45,561 nt of DNA, from positions 1 through 45,561 of IMG/VR virus record IMGVR_UViG_3300010370_005917; one strand, given 5' to 3'. This DNA comes from a virus. This document shows positions 31,230 through 40,452 of the stretch, in pieces. The stretch's first letter is position 1. Each line of letters opens with the position of its first letter. The notes beneath the pieces are model-generated. The model ran no database searches, was not told where the DNA came from, and saw only the letters and a list, made by a program, of their open reading frames with translations. The translations under genes and the position numbers were made by a program.

Positions 31230-32483
31230 TTATATTGATACAATGTTTTTTATTTCGGAATAATCCTCAACTATTTGTAGTTCAGGAAAACCAATTATAT
31301 ATTTAAAACCATTCCCTTCTAATTTTTTAATTATCATTTTACTAAAATTCCAAGCAAAAATCATTATATAATCGGGCTTATCATTTAATAAATGTTCTTT
31401 ATTTACTATTGGTATATGTTTACCCGCTATATATCTACCACATCTTTCAGGTGACTCATCAACAATATAATCAATTAAATCAGAATCAATATTGGCTAAA
31501 TTACACAACATATTTGCTCTACCACTTGCACCATATCCAACGATTTTAAATCCACTGTTTTTTATATTAATTAATTCTTTTTTTATTGTTTTTATGTGAT
31601 CATATACATTTTTTGAAAAATCTTTAAAATATGATAATGATGTTAACCCTTGTGAAGATTCCAGATTTAATCTATCAGTAACTTTAGTTGAGTAGTCCAC
31701 TCTATCATTCAATACAGTTATTCTTATACTACCACTGTGGATTGGTATGTCTTGGAAATCAACTATTGTCATACCATATTCTTTAAATAAATTGTTTAAA
31801 GAATTTAATGAATAATAGTATATGTGTTCGTGATATATGTTATCATATTGTAACTGTTCAATTAAATTTTTAACATAATGAACCTCAATTACAAAATGAC
31901 CTTCTTTTTTCAGTATTTTATTGACACCTCTAACAATACTGTGAATATCATCAATATGTGCAAAACAATTATTTGCCACAATCAAATCAAATTTGGTGTC
32001 ACCAAAATATTTTAAACTATTTTCTTCACTAAAATAATCGTTAATAACATTACAATTATTTTCAATGGCTACTTTACTAATATTGATTGCTGGTTCTATA
32101 CCAATAGGGTTTAAACCCAGATCTTGTAAAGGTTTTAATAATACACCGTCATTACTACCTATTTCTAATATTTTTGATTCAGATTTTAAATTAAAATTTT
32201 CTTTTAAAAAAAATGCCACATCAGTAAAATGTTTAGATAATCCAATTGATGACATATATCTATAATCTTTGAACAAAGTGTCCGCGTCTATTACACTATC
32301 TGTTTGTAACAATGAACATTGTTCACAAAACAATAAATCCATATTGAATTTTCTTTCTATTTTGAGTTCTTCCTTGGAAGGAAAATCACCAGCTAGTGGT
32401 ACTTCACCATATTTAATTATTGTTTCTAAATTTTTATTAGCACAAATAGCACATTTATTTCTTTTTACGTGTTGATTTTTCAT
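31230..32483 (-). CDS. Sugar C-methyltransferase with zinc-binding N-terminus
   Basis: It is 417 residues, matching the family of TylC3/NovU-like C-methyltransferases. The N-terminal zinc knuckle has C11-x-x-C14 and C53-x-x-C56. ILEIGSNDGVLL (105-116) is SAM motif I; YHEHIYYYSLNSL is the active-site His segment; HSGSIRI follows; and a C-terminal Rossmann-like domain begins GYGASGRANML. It would add a methyl to a ring carbon of a 4-keto-deoxysugar nucleotide, making a branched-chain sugar. It fits well with the RmlC-like and RmlD-like enzymes at 22-23.4 kb. Confidence 0.9.
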   Translation of the reverse strand: MKNQHVKRNKCAICANKNLETIIKYGEVPLAGDFPSKEELKIERKFNMDLLFCEQCSLLQTDSVIDADTLFKDYRYMSSIGLSKHFTDVAFFLKENFNLKSESKILEIGSNDGVLLKPLQDLGLNPIGIEPAINISKVAIENNCNVINDYFSEENSLKYFGDTKFDLIVANNCFAHIDDIHSIVRGVNKILKKEGHFVIEVHYVKNLIEQLQYDNIYHEHIYYYSLNSLNNLFKEYGMTIVDFQDIPIHSGSIRITVLNDRVDYSTKVTDRLNLESSQGLTSLSYFKDFSKNVYDHIKTIKKELINIKNSGFKIVGYGASGRANMLCNLANIDSDLIDYIVDESPERCGRYIAGKHIPIVNKEHLLNDKPDYIMIFAWNFSKMIIKKLEGNGFKYIIGFPELQIVEDYSEIKNIVSI

Positions 32484-32509
32484 ATTAAATTATTTTTTTA
32501 TATATTTTA

Positions 32510-33250
32510 TTAACTATCTTTTTCACCTTCTATTATATGGTAAACTAAAGAATCAAAAACTGTTATGTGTTTCATACCATATTTGTTTTCTAACACATCA
32601 TGAAAATAATAATCATCACTTGATTTTATTGGGTGCCCACTTAAGGTACCAATACCATCAGTGTAAATATTACCTTCAGGGTAACCTCCAGATTCTAAAA
32701 ATCTACTAACTTCAAAAACACACGCCCCATATAATCCTTTTTCTTTTATTATAGGTACTTTTGCATTTTCAGCAAAATAATTCCACTCATCAAAATTTAT
32801 AGTTTTAGCATGTCTACCAAAATGGTTAGGCCCTAAATTAATAGCGTGTAGACCACTATTCATTTTTCCACTCTCAACCAATCTACCACACGGTATATTA
32901 ATACCATCATGGTGTACTAATAAATTTTTTAACCAGTCTTTAGACAACACATTATCGGAATTTAATAAACAAACATTATCATATTTACTAGTTTTTACCG
33001 AATAATTATAAGCTCTATAAACTCTATTTAAGTAATATTCTTTAGGATTAGGGTCGTTATAAATAGTGTAAGGAATTCCTGAGTTTTTTAAAGCTTCTAA
33101 TACCTCATCTGTAGCGTCATTAGCTACAATTCTAACACCCACATCCCAATCCTCTAATTTAACCAGATCACTTTTAAATTGATTCACCATTAAGTTAAGA
33201 TAATCAATTGATTTATAGATTAAAGTAATAATTTCTATATTTTTTTTCAT
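32510..33250 (-). CDS. Glycosyltransferase family 2-like
   Basis: It is 246 residues. IEIITLIYKSIDYLNLMVNQ opens the fold, VCLLNSDNVLSKDWL carries the NSDN-type donor site (Asp in place of the second acidic residue), and GLYGACVFEVSRFLESGGYP matches the acceptor-side GG[FY] block. A C-terminal DDYYFHDVLENK segment supplies the catalytic base region. Substrate unknown. Confidence 0.78.
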   Translation of the reverse strand: MKKNIEIITLIYKSIDYLNLMVNQFKSDLVKLEDWDVGVRIVANDATDEVLEALKNSGIPYTIYNDPNPKEYYLNRVYRAYNYSVKTSKYDNVCLLNSDNVLSKDWLKNLLVHHDGINIPCGRLVESGKMNSGLHAINLGPNHFGRHAKTINFDEWNYFAENAKVPIIKEKGLYGACVFEVSRFLESGGYPEGNIYTDGIGTLSGHPIKSSDDYYFHDVLENKYGMKHITVFDSLVYHIIEGEKDS

Positions 33251-33251
33251 T

Positions 33252-34037
33252 TTAATTAGATTTATAACAAAAATTAGGATATTTTTCTAAAAATTTATCC
33301 ATCATTTTAGGTTTATTATTTGAAATATCGACAATTTTCTTTTGTGCATAATCTTCAGTTCTATTCCACAAATCTTTTTGTGATTCCATTTTTTCTTTTA
33401 TATCATCAACAGAACCAACATCATTTATAATATAATGAGACTCAGCAATACTTTCCACTTTTAATTTAACCCTCTCAGGTCCACCCATAAAAGAATAGTG
33501 CCAACCACCATTTTGTTGGGAATTAAAACCACTTCTTGCCGCATTTCTTAAATGTTGTGGTTGATTAAAGGTCCCATAGGTTGCCATTATAGGACCGTCC
33601 CAATGACAATTTTGTTCACAATTGACGTAGTAATAATACAGTTTTTGTCTAAAAGTTACCCAATTGGGGTTATTTAAATTGGCTTTTATGGTTTCAGTAT
33701 TAGGTATCTCATCAATATCTGAAATTATAATTTTATCACCAGGACCAGCGTAATCAACTAATCCCCTCATAATACAATTTCTTTGAAAATTCTCTGCAGT
33801 CCATATATCATTTTGAGAATATGGTGGCATATCATCTACTTTGATATGAATAATTTTATCGAGATATTCTTTAAATTTATTTTTATTATTTTCAAAAATA
33901 TAGTCTTTGGGTTTACCAGTGTGTGTTTTATTAGCTTCAACCAATACAAAATAATCTACAGTATCGTAGAGTTCCATAAGTCTAAGTTCTAATAACTCTA
34001 GTTCATTAAAAAATTTAAAACAATCAAATACTTTCAT
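33252..34037 (-). CDS. Glycosyltransferase family 17 (GlcNAc-transferase III type)
   Basis: It is 261 residues. The opening FDCFKFFNELELLELRLMEL continues to DYFVLVEANKTHTGKPK, then the Asp-rich GDKIIISDIDEIPN and the aromatic WVTFRQKLYYYYVNCE. This is the signature order of GT17, the family of eukaryotic N-acetylglucosaminyltransferase III, also found in bacteria and viruses. A GlcNAc-type donor is suggested by family and is consistent with the UDP-GlcNAc 2-epimerase nearby, though the latter makes ManNAc. No membrane anchor is present, unlike the Golgi enzymes. Confidence 0.87.
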   Translation of the reverse strand: MKVFDCFKFFNELELLELRLMELYDTVDYFVLVEANKTHTGKPKDYIFENNKNKFKEYLDKIIHIKVDDMPPYSQNDIWTAENFQRNCIMRGLVDYAGPGDKIIISDIDEIPNTETIKANLNNPNWVTFRQKLYYYYVNCEQNCHWDGPIMATYGTFNQPQHLRNAARSGFNSQQNGGWHYSFMGGPERVKLKVESIAESHYIINDVGSVDDIKEKMESQKDLWNRTEDYAQKKIVDISNNKPKMMDKFLEKYPNFCYKSN

Positions 34038-34046
34038 TTTTTTATT

Positions 34047-34835
34047 TTATCTGTTAGACTGCCAATTAGGCTCTTGTTTAATTATTTCTAGTAATTTTCT
34101 ATTTTTATCTATTAATTCATGTACATTTAAATGTTGATAATTGTGAGTCGAATAATGCCATTGATGTACAACAAATGGGTTATTAACTATTTTAATGTTT
34201 AAACCTTTTTTTTGTATCCTAATTAAAATTTCATTATCATCGAAGGCGATACCATGTGCAAATCTTTCATCAAACCCACCTAAATCATCTAAATTTTTTT
34301 TAGTTATCGCTGAACAAAAATGATAACCAACAGGACGTAATAAAGAATGGTTATACCAACCATTATCACCATCATGTGTTACTGGTTTATGATTTGGTTC
34401 TATGATATTTAATATAGTATCTAAATCAAATTCTTTTTCTAAAAAATTTGTTAATATATTAGTTTTATTTTGGTCTATAGAATAACAACCAAAACTTAAA
34501 TACTCGTTTTCATTTATTTTTGATGATTTATTTATAACCTCACCCACGTGTATACATTCTGGGTTTTGTACAATAATAACATCACCTTTAGCTTCTTTAA
34601 AACCAATATTAAAAACGGCACAAGGATTTATATACCATTTATTTTCCTTTTCTATTCTAATTACTTTTAAGAAAGGAAAATCTCCTTCCAAGTCCTCTAT
34701 TCTATCTTCTTCAGAGGAACAATCATCTACTGCAATAACTTCAACTTCTTTATCACCTTTAAATTTATTAATAGTTTTTAAAGTGTTAATAAATAATTTT
34801 TTTCTGTTATGATATGCTGTTACTATAGAGATCAT
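34047..34835 (-). CDS. Glycosyltransferase family 2 / galactosyltransferase-C-like
   Basis: It is 262 residues. MISIVTAYHNRKKLFINTL, EVIAVDDCSSEED, GDVIIVQNPECIH and the C-terminal NLDDLGGFDERFAHGIAFDD follow the order of GT2 enzymes with a galactosyltransferase-like C-terminal region (GGFDERF...G..FDDNE). The late VHQWHYST segment may bind the acceptor. It overlaps the 2-epimerase gene upstream by four bases. Confidence 0.82.
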   Translation of the reverse strand: MISIVTAYHNRKKLFINTLKTINKFKGDKEVEVIAVDDCSSEEDRIEDLEGDFPFLKVIRIEKENKWYINPCAVFNIGFKEAKGDVIIVQNPECIHVGEVINKSSKINENEYLSFGCYSIDQNKTNILTNFLEKEFDLDTILNIIEPNHKPVTHDGDNGWYNHSLLRPVGYHFCSAITKKNLDDLGGFDERFAHGIAFDDNEILIRIQKKGLNIKIVNNPFVVHQWHYSTHNYQHLNVHELIDKNRKLLEIIKQEPNWQSNR

Positions 34836-35908
34836 AATTTTTCTCTCAAAATTTTAATTATATTTTCAGAAGTTTTACCGTCTCCCAACCAATTTATGTT
34901 TCTTTTATCACTATCTAATAATAACCAATTTTCTGAAGAAGCCCAGCTTATGTGGTTTTTTTCATTAACATTAATCATAAAAGAACAATTATTTTCGACA
35001 GATTCTGGTCTTTCAGTATAATCACGAGGTACAATAACTGGGGTATCTAAAATTGCTGGTTCCTCTTGTGCGGTACCAGAATCGGATATAATGAATTTAG
35101 AATGGTATACTTGGTTTAGGTAGGATTTAAATGGTAGTAAATCGACTAACTTTATATACCCATATTTAGATAAATCAATATCAAATTGTTTTATATAATC
35201 TAAAGTACGTTTAAAACCTAACATAAACACAGGTAAGTTGTGTTTATGTCCCATATCGTTACTATATTTAATAATATTTTCTAACCTGCTCTTATATTTA
35301 AAATTTTCAGGTCTATGTATATCTAAAACTATTCTATCATTTAATTTAGTTTCTGTAGGTTTAAATTTTTTAGCTACTTCTACAATGGTATTACCAACTA
35401 CAAATACTGAGTCAGGGTTGATATTTTCTTTTACGGCTTTTTGTTTGTAATTTTCGTGGTAAACAAATAGGTAATCACTACAGTGATCACAGACAACTCT
35501 ATTAATCTCCTCTAACATCCTTTTATCATAAGAACGCATACCCGCTTCAATATGACCTATTACATAACCCTCTTTTTTTAAAGGTACAGATGATGTTACA
35601 GAATTAGAGTCACCAAGGAATAGTATTATGTCTGGGTTTAAATTTTCTTTTCGAATTAATTCTATAAGTTTTACTGATAAATCCGCACTTTGATGAAAAT
35701 GCTCTTTTCCTACCCCACCAATTTCTAAGTTATAGTTAGGTTTACGGATTTCCAATTCATCAAAAAAAACGTCTGACAACAATTTATCAAAGTGTTGACC
35801 AGTATGTATTAATACGTGATTAAAATTATCATCTAATTTTTTAAAAATTTCTGACATTCTAATAAAATCGGGTCTTATACCAGTTACAGTTATTATTGTT
35901 TTATTCAT
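34832..35908 (-). CDS. wecB: UDP-N-acetylglucosamine 2-epimerase (WecB type)
   Basis: It is 358 residues, a normal length. It interconverts UDP-GlcNAc and UDP-ManNAc. ITVTGIRPDFIRMSEIFKKL is the opening (usual GTRPE), IHTGQH the UDP loop, GHIEAGMRSYDKRMLEEINR (118-137) the main signature, VLDIHRPENF the His block and FIISDSGTAQEEPAILDTPV the C-terminal nucleotide site. All key blocks are present, so it is probably active. It shows that the phage alters the host amino-sugar nucleotide pool. Confidence 0.92.
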   Translation of the reverse strand: MNKTIITVTGIRPDFIRMSEIFKKLDDNFNHVLIHTGQHFDKLLSDVFFDELEIRKPNYNLEIGGVGKEHFHQSADLSVKLIELIRKENLNPDIILFLGDSNSVTSSVPLKKEGYVIGHIEAGMRSYDKRMLEEINRVVCDHCSDYLFVYHENYKQKAVKENINPDSVFVVGNTIVEVAKKFKPTETKLNDRIVLDIHRPENFKYKSRLENIIKYSNDMGHKHNLPVFMLGFKRTLDYIKQFDIDLSKYGYIKLVDLLPFKSYLNQVYHSKFIISDSGTAQEEPAILDTPVIVPRDYTERPESVENNCSFMINVNEKNHISWASSENWLLLDSDKRNINWLGDGKTSENIIKILREKL

Positions 35909-36711
35909 TATATATTATTTTTTATTACCCAATTATTTAATAAATTTTCAAAATGTTCTGAATCTGTTAAACCATTTAAGGGTATACCATAATTATTTAT
36001 AACATTTTTACCTTTTATGTAATGATTAGTGAATCCATCAACAATGTGTATGAAATCTCTTTCAAAAAACCAAGGATCACCAATACCATTTGTATGTGGG
36101 TTGTGTAAAATTTCGTTAAAAAAGGAGTCATTGCATTTGAATATAAAATTATTTAATATATCACCTTTTATTGCAAACATAGTACCAACCAAAAAACATC
36201 TTATTGGCCTATTAATAAATTCCAAACCAAATCTTTTCAAATAAAAATCCCATTCAGAATCTACCCAACAATTAGGTAGGGGGGTTATTGTATTACCATA
36301 AGCACCTAATTTTTTATCTTTATTAAATAATTCTACTAAATCATTAAAATTTTCTAATAAAGTATTTAAATGGCTTTTTCTAACATCATGCCTACCACTT
36401 TTAGTACCTTGTGTATGTAAAAACAATACTAAATCATATTCTTTTTGACCTTTATTTTTATAAATTTTTAATGCGGTTTGATAAGCTGAGGCGTCAGAAC
36501 TAATAACTAAATTTTTAGGAGTAATCTCATAATTTAAACTATATTTTTTTACCACATCAACCCATTCTTCTACACAATTTGAGGGGTTTATACCTACAAA
36601 AATATCGGCTTCCGGTATTTGTTGTTTTATTTTATTTAAAATTTCCTCACCAACCCATAAACTATCAATATAAGGGATATGGCTAGCCATTATTACTGCA
36701 TATTTACCCAT
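35908..36711 (-). CDS. Glycosyltransferase-like protein, rhamnan-synthesis F-like features
   Basis: It is 267 residues. AVIMASHIPYIDSLWVGEE, YDLVLFLHTQGTKSGRHDVR and KKLGAYGNTITPLPNCWVD resemble the LHTQ / LGAxG blocks of RgpF-type rhamnan-synthesis proteins and related transferases. I see no clear DxD. It overlaps the next upstream gene by 19 bases and the 2-epimerase by one base. A transferase role is inferred from these blocks and from the neighbours. Confidence 0.65.
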   Translation of the reverse strand: MGKYAVIMASHIPYIDSLWVGEEILNKIKQQIPEADIFVGINPSNCVEEWVDVVKKYSLNYEITPKNLVISSDASAYQTALKIYKNKGQKEYDLVLFLHTQGTKSGRHDVRKSHLNTLLENFNDLVELFNKDKKLGAYGNTITPLPNCWVDSEWDFYLKRFGLEFINRPIRCFLVGTMFAIKGDILNNFIFKCNDSFFNEILHNPHTNGIGDPWFFERDFIHIVDGFTNHYIKGKNVINNYGIPLNGLTDSEHFENLLNNWVIKNNI

Positions 36712-37472
36712 GTATTTGTTTTTTTAACTATTAGATTTTTACTCGGTAATCCACCCCATAAAACTTTTTCAGGGTATTTCCAGTTATTATAATGTTCCAC
36801 TATCTTATCAATATCTTTATTAAAATTAATTGAAGCAGAACTGTTAGTTAATTTTGTTTTTATATCATTTCTAATATAAGAACCATGATGCATTTGAATA
36901 TCTTTTCTTTCTAAAATAATTGGGTTGGTACTTGGGTACATTCTCCTAGTAGGATCAACTAAAACTGGCGCAGGAGCACCAATAACGTAATTTGAATCGT
37001 TTTTAATTTTAAATATTAAAGAAACGTAATATTCTTCTGGTGGGTCTAAATTATACTCCCAAGTTTTATAATAAGTTTGCATTTGACAATAAGAAGAATC
37101 ATAATCACCTTCTTCCATAGTCTTTTTAAGATTTTCAAATTCTGATGTTATATAATATTCATCAGAATCCATTGACATGTGGTGTGTACAACCAACTCCT
37201 TGAGAAAGAGCTAAGCCAATATTTCTTTTTTGGATCTCATTAAAGTGACCACCTTTATTAATTTTCGGATTGTACTCAAAAATTTCATCAACTAAACCTT
37301 CTGATTTTAATCTTTCTAAAAGAGGAACTAATTCCGTATTACAAGGATTACCAAAATTAGAAATGGTTTGATAAACAACACTTATATAGTCAACATGTTG
37401 TCTTATTTGTTTTATAGAACCTTCTAAAAGTTCTTCCCCGTCAAAGATATTATAAGATATACCTAATTTCAT
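36693..37472 (-). CDS. Glycosyltransferase-like protein, GT-A type
   Basis: It is 259 residues. It starts LGISYNIFDGEELLEGSIKQ and includes QKRNIGLALSQGVGCTHHM followed by SMDSDEYYITSEFE, a good DxD-type site for a GT-A fold with two acidic residues before aromatic residues. The C-terminal part contains QMHHGSYIRNDIKTKL. I do not recognise the exact family. It is coupled at both ends. Confidence 0.7.
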   Translation of the reverse strand: MKLGISYNIFDGEELLEGSIKQIRQHVDYISVVYQTISNFGNPCNTELVPLLERLKSEGLVDEIFEYNPKINKGGHFNEIQKRNIGLALSQGVGCTHHMSMDSDEYYITSEFENLKKTMEEGDYDSSYCQMQTYYKTWEYNLDPPEEYYVSLIFKIKNDSNYVIGAPAPVLVDPTRRMYPSTNPIILERKDIQMHHGSYIRNDIKTKLTNSSASINFNKDIDKIVEHYNNWKYPEKVLWGGLPSKNLIVKKTNTWVNMQ

Positions 37473-38209
37473 TATTTTAATAAATAATTATTTTTATAAA
37501 AATCTAAAGCTAAAAAATCATCAATTTCATTACTGTTGTGTATATCCCAGTCAGTCAGATTTCTTTTTGTTGGTATATCAGCTCTACCTCTTTCTATTTT
37601 TTCTTTAAACTCTTTTAAAGTTTTACAAAAATAATGGTTTAGTTGAATAACATCTATTGTACCATTAGGATTTAAAGCACTAGTAACTTTATTAAAATTT
37701 GTATCATATAAAATGGTATTTGGATGATGTGGGTCTACCATTTTAATGTTTTCATATTTTAATTTTAATATTGTTTTTGTATGTTGATTAACACCTTCTT
37801 GTCTTTTCGTAAATCTTTCTAAAACACTGTAATTATCATCCGCAATATCATCATGACCATTGTTACCAAATAAAACCCAATTCACTGCAATACCATATTC
37901 TACATCTTCATAATCTTTAATGAAATCTTTTATATTCTTATGTTTTTTTAGAACAATAAACTCATCGACATCAATAAAAGCTGCCCAATCATAATCATAT
38001 TTAAATCTATCAATAAAAGTATTGTAGGCACTAACTTGTTTTACTTCACCATTAAATTTAATGGTTATAACTTTTTCATCTTCTAAATCGGAACTCCAGT
38101 TATTTTCAAATATAAAAATATCATCAAAACCTAATTTTTTATGATAATCAACCCATTCTTTAATGTAGTTATCTTCATTTTTGGCAATACATACTAAAGC
38201 TATTTTCAT
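37472..38209 (-). CDS. Glycosyltransferase family 92/2-like
   Basis: It is 245 residues. LVCIAKNEDNYIKEWVDYHK followed by LGFDDIFIFENN, and DWAAFIDVDEFIVL with the DxD site, are the hallmark of the GT92-like/Glyco_tranf_2_4 group. LNHYFCKTLKEFKEKIERGR near the C-terminus completes the pattern. These enzymes often transfer galactose or related sugars, but the donor is not predictable here. Confidence 0.85.
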   Translation of the reverse strand: MKIALVCIAKNEDNYIKEWVDYHKKLGFDDIFIFENNWSSDLEDEKVITIKFNGEVKQVSAYNTFIDRFKYDYDWAAFIDVDEFIVLKKHKNIKDFIKDYEDVEYGIAVNWVLFGNNGHDDIADDNYSVLERFTKRQEGVNQHTKTILKLKYENIKMVDPHHPNTILYDTNFNKVTSALNPNGTIDVIQLNHYFCKTLKEFKEKIERGRADIPTKRNLTDWDIHNSNEIDDFLALDFYKNNYLLK

Positions 38210-38214
38210 ACCAT

Positions 38215-39780
38215 TTATCTTAAAAACTGTTTTAATTCATCAGATATTTTAATAATATGATCTAAGGTTTTGTTATCAACATTATCAAAATAATTATAGG
38301 TTTTTTTATTGTTAACAATAAAAGGTATTAAATATCTTGAGTAATCTTCGTATTCTCTTTTCATTTTCTTATCATCTTTATTTCTAGTTTGACTTTCATA
38401 GTGGTAACACACTGCTTCACCACAAAAAATATTTTCTTTATTTAGATTTAAACATTGAATGTTCAATTCAACATCTTCGAAACATTCTCTATAGTTTGTA
38501 TTAAATCCACCTATTTTTTGAAATAGTTCTTTATTAATTAATAAAAAGGCCCCAGTATTACCAAATATTTTTTGATTGTTAGCATAGTAAGAATAATAAC
38601 TTTTAAAACCCTTATGTGTTAATATTATTCTATACATACCATTTGGTTCTCTGTTTAAATAAACCCTTATCCCAGAATGTTGGACGGTATTATCATCAAA
38701 ATGCAAACGTGCACCAATAGTCCCAACTGTTTTTTTATTTTTAAGATAAACAGCGACCATACGTGTAATGGCGTTATTTAATAATTTAATGTCGTTGTTA
38801 CAAAAAAGAATAAGTTCAGTATCTTTATCTACATGATTTTCAACAACATCGTTATTTATAACAGCAAAATTGTAAAAATCATATTCAATAAGGTTGATAT
38901 GTGACATTTTTGAAATAAAATCTTTTATTTCTGTTTTTTCTTCAGGTGTTGACCCAGTATCTGCGATATATATTTTAAAATTACTGTACCCATCATGGTC
39001 ATGTATTGAATTAATACATTGTTTTAATAAATGAACGTTACCCTTTGTTGGGATGATAATTCCAATTTTTGGGGTTTCTTTTAATTTTTTATTAGGGTCT
39101 TCGATTTCAAATCTAACTTCAGGTTTTATTTTATAAGGTAATTTTTCTTTATATTTTTCAACAAATTCTTGTCTATTTTTTTCCCATTCCTCATTTGTAA
39201 TCCCAATAGATTTATGTGTGATTTTAATATCAAACATAACACCTACTTTAACACCTGAAAGATGGTTATTAAAAGTAAAATCAACATCATATAAATGAAA
39301 ACCCTTTATATTTTCATCAAACCTTTCTTTAATTCTATCTTTATGTACAGTAAAAAACAAACCGTCCAGAATTACGGTTTCAATAATTTCTTCACCAAAA
39401 TTTTCAGAATATCTATTTTCCCATGTTTTACCTTCATGTGAATGGGATACAATACCAATCATTTTTGTTTGGTCCTCCCACCAACGACCAGTTTCCGACA
39501 TATCAGTTGTACCTGCCACACCTAATATACCGTATTCTGTATTTTGAAAATGTTTTATTATTTTTTTACCCCAACCTTCTTTTAAAAGAATATCATCATG
39601 ACTAAAAACAACTATTTTGTTTTTACTTTTATTTAAACCTTCGTTATAACATTGAGTTAAGGACTTTTCACCATTATTAACAATTTCAATAATTTCAAAT
39701 TCCTTTAAACCTATTGTTTTTGTAATATAAGATTGAAAATCTTTATTTGGTTTCCTGGTGGAATAAACTATTGTTACCAT
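38215..39780 (-). CDS. Two-domain glycosyltransferase
   Basis: It is 521 residues with two GT-A-like domains. The first (about 1-210) has KNKIVVFSHDDILLKEGWGK and a C-terminal YDVDFTFNNHLSG region. The second (about 230-480) starts PKIGIIIPTKGNVHLLKQCI, has ELILFCNNDIKLL and FGNTGAFLLINKELFQKIGG, and ends with an ECFEDVELNIQCLN block, a standard family 2 layout. Such bifunctional enzymes can add two different sugars in turn. Its ATG overlaps by one base the stop of a 57-residue ORF upstream. Confidence 0.85.
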   Translation of the reverse strand: MVTIVYSTRKPNKDFQSYITKTIGLKEFEIIEIVNNGEKSLTQCYNEGLNKSKNKIVVFSHDDILLKEGWGKKIIKHFQNTEYGILGVAGTTDMSETGRWWEDQTKMIGIVSHSHEGKTWENRYSENFGEEIIETVILDGLFFTVHKDRIKERFDENIKGFHLYDVDFTFNNHLSGVKVGVMFDIKITHKSIGITNEEWEKNRQEFVEKYKEKLPYKIKPEVRFEIEDPNKKLKETPKIGIIIPTKGNVHLLKQCINSIHDHDGYSNFKIYIADTGSTPEEKTEIKDFISKMSHINLIEYDFYNFAVINNDVVENHVDKDTELILFCNNDIKLLNNAITRMVAVYLKNKKTVGTIGARLHFDDNTVQHSGIRVYLNREPNGMYRIILTHKGFKSYYSYYANNQKIFGNTGAFLLINKELFQKIGGFNTNYRECFEDVELNIQCLNLNKENIFCGEAVCYHYESQTRNKDDKKMKREYEDYSRYLIPFIVNNKKTYNYFDNVDNKTLDHIIKISDELKQFLR

Positions 39781-39953
39781 TAAGATAATACTTTTTCTAT
39801 TTTTTTAATTTTTTTAATCAAATTATTAATGTTTACATCACTAATAACTTTAGTTTCACCATTCATGTATTTTGAGGATTCATTTCTTAGAAATGCGTTC
39901 CATTTTTTAGTGTAAATGTTGTAGTGAATGTAATAATCGTATAAATTTTCCAT
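39780..39953 (-). CDS. Small hypothetical protein, 57 residues
   Basis: This short ORF fills the gap between the two-domain glycosyltransferase and the proteasome-like gene. Its TAA overlaps the next ATG by one base (TAATG), the same coupling seen elsewhere in this run. The product begins MENLYDYYIHYNIYTKKWNA and ends in a Lys/Ile-rich helix. I recognise no family; the coupling is the main evidence that it is a gene. Confidence 0.6.
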   Translation of the reverse strand: MENLYDYYIHYNIYTKKWNAFLRNESSKYMNGETKVISDVNINNLIKKIKKIEKVLS

Positions 39954-39959
39954 CTTATT

Positions 39960-40451
39960 TTATTTTTTAATTTCTATAATGTTAACTGGTTCTTCACAAA
40001 GTATTGATAAATGACAAGCGGTTTTAATGGCATCTTGTACTGAAGAACCTAAATATAAGGCAGCTAAAGCAAAATCCATACCTGCCCCAATAGCCGCATA
40101 GTCCATAACTTCTTTAACATAAAAACCTTCAATTAGAAAAGCTTTTTTGTTAAAGATAATAATATAACTATTTTCCAAACTATCAGAATCAGTTTTTTCT
40201 CTTTTCCAGGAAAAAAAATCAAAAAGATATTCTGTCATAGCATCAACAGAAGATTCTCTTGGTTTTCTAGTTTTTGAAAATATTTGAAAAAGAGCCCCTT
40301 CCTGTGCTTCACCGACATCACCCACAACCATCCATTCATTTTGGAATAGTTTTGCCATTTTATCTTTTTCCTGGGTATACCCTGAAACCAAAATACTATC
40401 GGCACCAATGGTAATTTTATCTTTTTCTACTCTAACTGCTACAACTGACAT
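39960..40451 (-). CDS. Proteasome beta / HslV-like Ntn hydrolase with Ser1
   Basis: It is 163 residues. After Met removal the N-terminus is S1-V-V-A-V-R, and an ungapped comparison with HslV puts Asp at position 17 (ITIGADS) and Lys at 33 (KMAKLF), the T1-D17-K33 catalytic arrangement of proteasome-type peptidases with Ser in place of Thr. The C-terminal half, AIGAGMDFALAALYLGSSVQ, has the typical GxGxxxAxAA helix. The protein is close to HslV length. It may form a small proteolytic ring, with a host or phage unfoldase as partner, or a non-proteolytic relative. It lies next to a SET-domain protein and dUTPase. The start at 40451 is one base after the SET gene stop. Confidence 0.78.
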   Translation of the reverse strand: MSVVAVRVEKDKITIGADSILVSGYTQEKDKMAKLFQNEWMVVGDVGEAQEGALFQIFSKTRKPRESSVDAMTEYLFDFFSWKREKTDSDSLENSYIIIFNKKAFLIEGFYVKEVMDYAAIGAGMDFALAALYLGSSVQDAIKTACHLSILCEEPVNIIEIKK

Positions 40452-40452
40452 A

